A stretch of DNA of 9,442 bases from contig DXZA01000029.1 of the NCBI GenBank assembly GCA_019415525.1, forward strand, positions 1 through 9,442. The letters are read 5' to 3'. Within the stretch, counting starts at the first letter, position 1, and each line of letters opens with the position of its first letter. The stretch comes from Tyzzerella sp. (GTDB taxonomy: Bacteria > Bacillota > Clostridia > Lachnospirales > Anaerotignaceae). Position numbers and translations under genes: made by a program. Below, one piece after another: positions 1 through 5,367 of this stretch. Below the pieces are notes generated by a model. That model had not been told where the DNA came from. It saw nothing but the letters and a program-made list of their open reading frames with translations, and did no database searches.

Positions 1-2
1 TC

Positions 3-83
3 TCTATATATTTGAATAAATCAAGCCATAAAGAATTGTTTAGCAATACATTTAAAAATTTGATAAATATACTAAAAAATTAG
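3..83 (+). CDS. C-terminal tail of an unidentified protein (5' part outside window)
   Basis: The frame starting at base 3 is open for 26 codons from the window edge to a TAG at 81-83, while the other two + frames stop within about 18 bases. The peptide reads SIYLNKSSHKELFSNTFKNL then INILKN, a mixed amphipathic composition like the last helix of a soluble protein. A strong hairpin terminator begins 10 bases after the stop, as expected at a gene end. The family cannot be named. A LysR-type regulator tail would fit the general pattern, but this is only a guess. The start and most of the gene lie left of the window. Confidence 0.5.
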   Translation, partial: SIYLNKSSHKELFSNTFKNLINILKN

Positions 84-93
84 ATATATAATT

Positions 94-122
94 AAGGGTG
101 TCGAAAAAATCGACACCCTTTT
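94..122 (+). terminator. Intrinsic terminator of the left-edge gene
   Basis: A perfect 11-bp inverted repeat (AAGGGTGTCGA at 94-104, TCGACACCCTT at 110-120) encloses an A5 loop. On the + strand the right arm runs into a short T tract at 119-122. The stem is GC-rich for this DNA. Read on the minus strand, the hairpin is followed by AATTATATAT, a poor tail, so it mainly serves the + strand gene ending at 83. It lies about 127 bases beyond the nucleotidase stop and might act weakly for that gene too. Confidence 0.8.
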
Positions 123-246
123 GTCAAAGCTTATCTTCATAAAAATTTTTCAGAAATAGAGATATAGAAATATAAATCAGAAATTAACTTTTACTAATTA
201 AAACTTATAATTTTTATATAATATTATGTAATGTCCTATAAATTGA

Positions 247-2247
247 TTATACTTCATTTGTTTCAAACAATTCAATCATACGATTGATATATATTTCCAT
301 TTCTTCTAAATACATATGTTCATTTGGATAAAATAAACTTTCTGAAGTTTTTTCCACAATACCAGATTGTAATACATCTGTTATTTCTGTTGTTGCCCAT
401 GTTGGTATATCTGTAAACATATCTACTGATAATGGTTGAAAATCACTATCCATTGAATATTCTGGTAATGGCTCAAATGCACGTTTAAGCATAATTAATG
501 CCTCTATTTTTGTTACTTTCATATCTTCATGTAACAAGCCATCTTCATATCCTTTTATAATATCTGTCTTCTGGAGATTTGGTTGATATGAATTTGCTGA
601 TGTCATTAACATATCAACTACATCTCCTCGTGTTAAAACTTTATACTGTGTTATTTCTTCAGATACTTCTGTTTCTTTAATATTCATATCAGTTCTATTT
701 TTAATATATTTAAGTAATGCCTGTTCACAAGTTCCAAATTCTTGTTCTAAACTATTTTTCGCTAATGCTGTATATACATTACTTTCTCCTAAATAATTAT
801 TCATTGCCACAGTATAAATTTGATTATCATTCACGTCTGTTCCATTGATTTTAGCAGAAATAATTTGACCATTTTCGTTTGTTTTTATTTCAATTCCTGA
901 GAATTGAAGATATGAACCACTATGTTCTGGCCAAGAATATTGATATGGGTCTTCACCTTTTTTTACTGCCTCTTTTTGTATAGTATAAATATCATCACAT
1001 GCTTTTCCTATTTCAATAGATTGATTAAGTATATCTATAATTTCCTTTCCAGTTAACTTTTTTGTGATAACTATATTGCCATAAGGTGAAATACTAATAA
1101 CATCTTGATATGTAATATCTCCTGCTTCTAGTCCAGCACGTATTCCTCCTGCATTTTCAAAAGCAACATCTGCTCCAGTAAATTCTAAATAACTATCTGT
1201 TATAAATTTTCCAATATCCTGTTGAGATATACGTATATCTTCCCAAGTATATGGATATGATTTTTCTGTATAACCTATTGCTTGAGACAGTATTACTTGT
1301 TGTTGATTTTCTATTTGAGAAATATTATTTTTTATTTGTTCATTTTCTATAATACCATTTAAATTTTCAATTGTATAAAATTGTTCATCTACAGATAATA
1401 TTTTTTTGCTATCAGCATCTAGTGTTAATTCCATAACACCTATATTATTCATATAATATCCTGCTTCTACAACTGGTATCAATTTTCCTTCACTATCAGT
1501 ATAACTTTCATTCATAACAATATGTTCATGGCCTGCAAGAACTGCATCAATACCTTTGATATTTGCAATAAATTCTTTACAATTACTTTGATGTGTAATT
1601 GCAAGTATTATATCACATTTTTCTACATCAGATAGATATGTTGCTATCTTCGTAGCTTCTTGTGCTTCTTCTTCAAATTTTAGCCCTTTTATATTGTCCG
1701 AAGCTGTGGATGAATAAAATGTATCATCAATAACTCCTACTACACCAACTTTTAACTTTGTACCATCATCTGCTGTAACTTCTTTTATAATATAATTTTG
1801 TTCAAAGAAATCCGTACCATTATCTGTAGTTACATTTGCGGCTAAAATATTAAATCCGCCTATTTTTTCTAGTTCTTTTAGACGTTCAGCCCCATAACTC
1901 CAATCATGATTACCTGGTGTAACTGCATCATAGCCAATATATTTCATTAATTGTGCAATACTGCTTCCTTGGTCTATAGTTGCAAAAGCTTGACCATGAA
2001 AAGTATCTCCCATGTCTAATATAATATCAGCACCCTCTTTATCTACAATACTTTTTAACATTGCAAATCCAAGAGTTCCACTTTCTGTTTTAGTATAATA
2101 ACCATGTATATCGTTAGTATGTACAATTTGAATTTTTGTATCTTTCTCTGTTGTTTTATCTATTGCAAAGGCAGATAAAGGGCATAGTGTTGTAACTGCA
2201 AAAAAAGATACTATAAACGAAAAAGTTTTAAATATATTTTTTTTCAT
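247..2247 (-). CDS. Secreted 5'-nucleotidase/UshA-family metallophosphatase with SLH-like C-terminus
   Basis: Predicted exported two-metal phosphoesterase that releases phosphate from nucleotides or similar phosphoesters outside the cell. The start chosen is the ATG at 2247 (666 aa). An ATG 12 bases upstream overlaps the GGAGG that serves as ribosome binding site 5 bases before 2247, so it cannot be the real start. Residues 1-28 form a signal peptide (KK, hydrophobic core, SAFA cleavage site). The N-terminal calcineurin-like domain shows D46-x-H48, GD81, GNHD (112-115), H219 and GHEH (239-242), the full metal ligand set. The 5'-nucleotidase C-terminal domain follows, with NAGGIR at 365-370 and SPYGN at 387-391. 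Residues about 537-657 resemble S-layer homology repeats: a TRGD tail, then DIIKGYEDG..VTKIEA, then a full FTDIPTWA...FYPN unit. This suggests cell-wall attachment, although the last unit lacks the TRAE-like motif. The gene lies 212 bases downstream of the C39 lipoprotein gene on the same strand. Substrate (AMP, UDP-sugar, cyclic nucleotide) is not determined. Confidence 0.93.
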   Translation of the reverse strand: MKKNIFKTFSFIVSFFAVTTLCPLSAFAIDKTTEKDTKIQIVHTNDIHGYYTKTESGTLGFAMLKSIVDKEGADIILDMGDTFHGQAFATIDQGSSIAQLMKYIGYDAVTPGNHDWSYGAERLKELEKIGGFNILAANVTTDNGTDFFEQNYIIKEVTADDGTKLKVGVVGVIDDTFYSSTASDNIKGLKFEEEAQEATKIATYLSDVEKCDIILAITHQSNCKEFIANIKGIDAVLAGHEHIVMNESYTDSEGKLIPVVEAGYYMNNIGVMELTLDADSKKILSVDEQFYTIENLNGIIENEQIKNNISQIENQQQVILSQAIGYTEKSYPYTWEDIRISQQDIGKFITDSYLEFTGADVAFENAGGIRAGLEAGDITYQDVISISPYGNIVITKKLTGKEIIDILNQSIEIGKACDDIYTIQKEAVKKGEDPYQYSWPEHSGSYLQFSGIEIKTNENGQIISAKINGTDVNDNQIYTVAMNNYLGESNVYTALAKNSLEQEFGTCEQALLKYIKNRTDMNIKETEVSEEITQYKVLTRGDVVDMLMTSANSYQPNLQKTDIIKGYEDGLLHEDMKVTKIEALIMLKRAFEPLPEYSMDSDFQPLSVDMFTDIPTWATTEITDVLQSGIVEKTSESLFYPNEHMYLEEMEIYINRMIELFETNEV

Positions 2248-2387
2248 TATATCCTCCATTATGTTAAATTTATATTATAAATAGTAATGCTATAAATCAT
2301 ATAATATAACAACTTAAATTAGTAACTATATCATATAATTTTCTTAGTAAAAAATAATAAAAATAGTTTTCTGTAATATTATTTTGT

Positions 2388-2418
2388 AAAAAAAACTTAT
2401 ATATCATTTTGAAATATA
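2388..2418 (-). terminator. Possible weak terminator after the C39 peptidase gene
   Basis: On the minus strand an 8-bp, nearly all A-U stem with one mismatch (arms 2411-2418 and 2398-2405, 5-base loop) is followed after two bases by a run of eight T (2388-2395). It begins about 40 bases after the peptidase stop. The stem is weak, so partial read-through into the nucleotidase gene is plausible. No convincing separate promoter was found for that gene in 2248-2459. Confidence 0.3.
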
Positions 2419-2459
2419 TTATAATTGAATGCTAATTTGTAAAGAGGTTTATATAAAAA

Positions 2460-3257
2460 TTATTTTAAAACACAAAACAACATATCTCTTTCATCTACAC
2501 CATAATCTTCGAAAAAGTCATACATTGCCCAGTTATAATAAAATCTCTCAGCAGGATAAACACCATATCCATCTTGATTATGGTCAGTTGTATCATAAGA
2601 ATCCGCAACAATAATAACATCATCTGAATATGTTTCTGTACCCATTGTATCATATCCTATAATTACTTGCCAATGTCTACCCCAATCATTCCAAGCCACC
2701 ATAATTGGTTGATCATTTTTAAGATATGTTTGTATCTGATCTAAAGTCATAAACTCATAAATTTTATCATCTGGATAATCATAAGTACTTTCTGTTTCTC
2801 TACCAGTAACAGTTTCTAAAATATTTACAATATCTTTTAATGTAGTTCCTTCTGGTTCTAAACCATTAGAACGCATTTGTGCAAGAGATTCTTCTGTATA
2901 ATCACCTAATAAATCATAATGTTCTAAAAGCATAACCATAGCACTTAAACCACAAGACCATTCACTAGTCTGTTGTTGAGTTTTGAAATGTGGAATGATT
3001 GTTAATGTATCTGTACTTTCCATATTATAATAATCTAAGCTTGTAAAATATGGACTATTTTTATAATCTCCTTCTCGTTCTACACTATCTGCACCAGCTT
3101 CAATATCTAGATTATTCTGATAAGGAATTTTCATTTCATCTGTGAAATTAGATTTTACATTTTCTGATACATTAGTACCACTAGTCTGTGTTTGTTCTTG
3201 GGTACATGCTGTAAGCATTGATATTGATAAAATAAAACATATAATTAATTTTTTCAT
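2460..3257 (-). CDS. C39-like papain-fold cysteine peptidase, lipoprotein
   Basis: Predicted membrane-anchored cysteine protease-fold protein on the outer face of the cell. The start at 3257 (265 aa) has AAAGGAA 7 bases upstream. A longer reading to an ATG at 3329 is rejected because that codon lies inside the promoter spacer at 3319-3335. Residues 1-17 form a lipoprotein signal ending in LTAC, with C18 as the lipidated residue, followed by a polar Q/T/S linker to about residue 50. The C39_2-type domain spans about 85-265. It shows Q96 (oxyanion position, six before the cysteine), C102 in EWSCGLSAMVMLLEHY, H195 in DWGRHWQVIIGYD and D219 in VADSYDTTDH, so the catalytic set looks intact. A DxNxDG stretch at 225-230 looks like a calcium loop but is also common in this family. 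There is no ABC-transporter fusion and no bacteriocin precursor nearby, so a bacteriocin-leader role is not supported. Substrate unknown. Confidence 0.85.
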   Translation of the reverse strand: MKKLIICFILSISMLTACTQEQTQTSGTNVSENVKSNFTDEMKIPYQNNLDIEAGADSVEREGDYKNSPYFTSLDYYNMESTDTLTIIPHFKTQQQTSEWSCGLSAMVMLLEHYDLLGDYTEESLAQMRSNGLEPEGTTLKDIVNILETVTGRETESTYDYPDDKIYEFMTLDQIQTYLKNDQPIMVAWNDWGRHWQVIIGYDTMGTETYSDDVIIVADSYDTTDHNQDGYGVYPAERFYYNWAMYDFFEDYGVDERDMLFCVLK

Positions 3258-3312
3258 AATAAAATTCCTTTCACAAAAGATAATTGTACCTGTTTTTACC
3301 AACAAATTGCTT

Positions 3313-3341
3313 ATAATATCTAGCACCATGTTATTTCACAA
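3313..3341 (-). promoter_or_regulatory. Proximal promoter P3 of the C39 peptidase gene
   Basis: Reading the minus strand, TTGTGA (3336-3341) and TATTAT (3313-3318) are separated by exactly 17 bases. This predicts a transcription start near 3306 and a 5' leader of about 50 bases before the ATG at 3257. It matches the sigma-A consensus at 4/6 and 5/6 positions. Its position rules out the upstream in-frame ATG at 3329 for transcripts from this promoter. Confidence 0.55.
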
Positions 3342-3413
3342 GTACAATATAAATATTAATAATCGATTTGATTAGAATTATATCTTATTTTTGCTAATTT
3401 AGCATGAATTTCA

Positions 3414-3442
3414 ATTTTATTAATATGGCTCCATATTGTCAA
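3414..3442 (-). promoter_or_regulatory. Promoter P2 with perfect TTGACA box
   Basis: The minus strand reads TTGACA (3437-3442), 17 bases, TAAAAT (3414-3419), a near-consensus sigma-A promoter with a predicted start near 3407. The spacer contains an inverted repeat listed separately. No open frame with a ribosome binding site begins between here and the peptidase gene. It therefore gives either a leader of about 150 bases or a small RNA. Confidence 0.6.
3422..3437. promoter_or_regulatory. Palindromic operator candidate inside promoter P2
   Basis: AATATGG (3422-3428) and CCATATT (3431-3437) are perfect 7-bp arms around a 2-base centre. The palindrome fills almost the whole spacer between the -35 and -10 boxes of P2, the classic place for a dimeric repressor to block RNA polymerase. 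No regulator gene lies next to it, so the binding protein is unknown. Confidence 0.45.
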
Positions 3443-3524
3443 ATAAGAAGTCTTTTTTTAATAAATAATTTTTTTTGTTATTTTAAATTAATATTTTTAC
3501 CTATTTTATAAAAAGCACATCTCG

Positions 3525-3553
3525 ATTTTATCATCTCAATAATTAAGTGTCAA
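3525..3553 (-). promoter_or_regulatory. Distal promoter P1 with perfect TTGACA box
   Basis: The minus strand reads TTGACA (3548-3553), 17 bases, TAAAAT (3525-3530), the same two hexamers and spacing as P2, 111 bases upstream of it. The predicted start is near 3518. No credible open frame follows before P2; the first ATG just after the start stops after three codons. The product is presumably a leader of about 260 bases for the peptidase gene or a short non-coding RNA. Confidence 0.55.
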
Positions 3554-3882
3554 TATGTACCAATTACACAATGACTATTATCTATCATACTTTTTGAAAT
3601 AATTAGTTCGATATGATTAGCTGTACAAGATTTTACAAATCTCCCCAATTACTCTTTTTTCAACTAAATAACTGTGCTACTCTTTTCTAATAATGGATTT
3701 TATATGGTATTATTTTCAGTTGTTGATTGGTTATTTTATTTTTTTGATATTATTCTTAGTTATACATCTGTTAAAAAATTCAATTGTAATAAATTTATTC
3801 ATACTGCTATAGGTAATATCTATTTGTAAGTTTTATTATATACTAATTATCAGCATAACTAGTAGTTTTATTGATAAATAGT
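3554..3882. other. AT-rich intergenic stretch, no gene recognised
   Basis: This stretch separates the peptidase promoters from the terminator of the sugar operon. All six frames are broken by frequent stops. The longest tempting frame is a 39-codon hydrophobic + strand frame at 3693-3812 with no ribosome binding site, which I do not call. No RNA gene, direct repeat array or mobile-element end was recognised. Confidence 0.6.
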
Positions 3883-3910
3883 AAAAAAGTCATAGCAAAA
3901 TTGCTATGAC
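3883..3910 (-). terminator. Terminator of the alpha-galactosidase/PTS operon
   Basis: A perfect 10-bp inverted repeat (GTCATAGCAA at 3889-3898, TTGCTATGAC at 3901-3910) is followed on the minus strand by six T (3883-3888). In practice it folds as an 8-bp stem with a 6-base loop. It begins 32 bases after the EIIC stop, so it ends the three-gene minus-strand operon. Confidence 0.88.
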
Positions 3911-3942
3911 TAAATTTTAATTAATATAATAACAAAAAAATA

Positions 3943-5043
3943 TTAATTAGATAATTTTGTTTTTAAACCTAAAACTATTGTTGTTAAAAAAGCAACTGAT
4001 AAAGCAACTATATGTGCAACTATATACCACATATATCCATTATTAGTAGGGTCGGCAAGGGCAATTCCAGGTACAACAGTTGTTCCAAATCCTAATGCAG
4101 CAAGATTTGTAAAATATACTATAATACCTCCAACAGCTCCACCAATACAACCACCAATTAAAGGAAACTTAAATCTTACATTTATACCAAATAACGCTGG
4201 TTCTGTTATACCAAATAAGACAGATATAAAACTTGGTATACAAAGTTCTTTTACTTTATTATCTTTTATATTTAACATAAGATATCCTAAAACAGCTCCA
4301 CCCTGAGCAATTATGGCAACAGACATTAAAGGATTTAAGAAATTTCTACCCGTATCAACAAGTAACTGTGCTTCAATAGCACCAAATATATGATGCAAAC
4401 CTGTAATTACAATTAACTGCTGTAAACCTGAAAATACTGCATATCCAACAAATCCAAAGTTCTGTGTCATCCAAACAAGACCATTTATTATTCCAGATGC
4501 AAGACCTCTACCAACAGGTCCTACAATTACAAATAAAAGTATTGCACCAACTAATGTTGTTAAAAGAGGTGAAACAAGAAGTCTTATTACTTCCGGAACT
4601 TTTCTTTCAAAGAATATATCAAGTTTAGCTGTAATAGCTCCCATAAGCAATGCTACAATAATACCACCTTGGAAACCTACTAAATCTATACCAATACCGA
4701 ATATATGTAATGTTGTAACATCAACAGTTCCTTGAGCAGCAGCATAAGCATCAGCAAGACTTGAAGAAAGCATAATGCAACCCATTACAATACCAAGTAT
4801 AGGTCTTCCACCAAACCTCTTACATGCACTATATGAAACAGCTAATGGAAGAAAACCGAATATTGCACCTGATGAAATATTTATTAATTTATTAATACCA
4901 TAAAGAGTTTCATTATTTTCAACAAATCCTAAATTACCAAGTACACCTGATATTCCAGTAAGTAATGCAGCAGCAAGTATACCAGGCATAATTTCAATAA
5001 ATACATCAGAAAGAGCTTTTATAATTCTCTGTATTGGATTCAT
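3943..5043 (-). CDS. PTS sugar transporter subunit EIIC (glucose/sucrose family)
   Basis: Membrane permease component of a phosphoenolpyruvate-dependent sugar PTS. It carries the sugar across the membrane for phosphorylation by EIIB. The 366-aa protein is hydrophobic throughout with about ten membrane segments. It opens with NPIQRIIKALSDVF, the sequence that usually follows the EIIB linker in fused EIIBC proteins. It has GLHHIF at 215-220 and the family signature GITEPALFGIN at 278-288, with E281 as the likely sugar-contact residue. The start ATG at 5043 overlaps the EIIB stop as ATGA, and no Shine-Dalgarno sequence is visible before it, so translation is probably coupled to EIIB. Sugar specificity cannot be read directly. 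The co-transcribed alpha-galactosidase suggests an alpha-galactoside such as melibiose or raffinose. No EIIA domain is attached. Confidence 0.92.
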   Translation of the reverse strand: MNPIQRIIKALSDVFIEIMPGILAAALLTGISGVLGNLGFVENNETLYGINKLINISSGAIFGFLPLAVSYSACKRFGGRPILGIVMGCIMLSSSLADAYAAAQGTVDVTTLHIFGIGIDLVGFQGGIIVALLMGAITAKLDIFFERKVPEVIRLLVSPLLTTLVGAILLFVIVGPVGRGLASGIINGLVWMTQNFGFVGYAVFSGLQQLIVITGLHHIFGAIEAQLLVDTGRNFLNPLMSVAIIAQGGAVLGYLMLNIKDNKVKELCIPSFISVLFGITEPALFGINVRFKFPLIGGCIGGAVGGIIVYFTNLAALGFGTTVVPGIALADPTNNGYMWYIVAHIVALSVAFLTTIVLGLKTKLSN

Positions 5044-5354
5044 TTTTTATTAGCTTCTGTTTTTAAATCGCTAAGGCTCATATTTTTCATATTTGTTTTT
5101 TCAGTAAAAACTTCATATACATCATTTACTAAACCTGCACCGAAAATTATTTGAAGCTGGTCTCCGGCAACAAATACACCTTTTACAAGGTCTACATTTT
5201 CGATTTCTTTTAAATTGGCAAAATCATTATTTTTTAAAACAATTCTCAATCTTGTTGCACAATGAGCTACACCTTGTATGTTTTCTTTTCCTCCTACAAG
5301 TTCAGTAATGCTATCAGATATTTTTTCATATCTTTCTCTTTTCTTTGCATCCAT
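5040..5354 (-). CDS. PTS EIIB protein (glucose/sucrose family), stand-alone
   Basis: Cytoplasmic phosphocarrier that takes phosphate from EIIA on a cysteine and passes it to the sugar bound by EIIC. The 104-aa protein is a complete EIIB type-1 domain. GGKENIQGVAHCATRLRIVL (21-40) holds the active cysteine C32, and LVKGVFVAGDQLQIIFGAGL (56-75) is the usual second half. A short linker (about 85-104) ends in NKK. The ribosome binding site is AGGAGG, 8 bases before the ATG at 5354. The gene starts 13 bases after the alpha-galactosidase stop, in the same operon. In the sucrose/trehalose-type branch of this family EIIB is normally fused to EIIC. Here the reading frame closes at a TGA directly after an A6 run and EIIC continues in the -1 frame. 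This may be a true gene split, a frameshift fusion or a recent mutation. Confidence 0.92.
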   Translation of the reverse strand: MDAKKRERYEKISDSITELVGGKENIQGVAHCATRLRIVLKNNDFANLKEIENVDLVKGVFVAGDQLQIIFGAGLVNDVYEVFTEKTNMKNMSLSDLKTEANKK

Positions 5355-5367
5355 TTTACTTTCCTCC

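Noticed and set aside
2248..2259. Four-residue N-terminal extension (MEDI) of the nucleotidase
   Set aside because: The upstream ATG overlaps the GGAGG of the downstream start, and the extension would put acidic residues ahead of the signal peptide.
2429..2614. 61-codon + strand frame antisense to the end of the peptidase gene
   Set aside because: Mostly opposite a clear coding region, no ribosome binding site, low-complexity His/Lys/Leu composition without a recognisable motif.
3258..3329. 24-residue N-terminal extension of the C39 lipoprotein
   Set aside because: It would bury the lipoprotein signal, has no ribosome binding site and begins inside the spacer of promoter P3.
3142..3375. 77-codon + strand frame antisense to the start of the peptidase gene
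   Set aside because: It overlaps the lipoprotein signal region and promoter P3 in antisense and has no ribosome binding site.
3392..3404. Small palindrome TGCTAATTTAGCA downstream of promoter P2
   Set aside because: Six-base arms with a one-base centre and no T tract; too short and AT-rich to call a terminator or operator with confidence.
3693..3812. 39-codon hydrophobic + strand frame (MDFIWYYFQLL...) that looks like a membrane peptide
   Set aside because: No ribosome binding site precedes the ATG and no clear promoter is placed for it. T-rich DNA gives phenylalanine/leucine/isoleucine-rich frames by chance.
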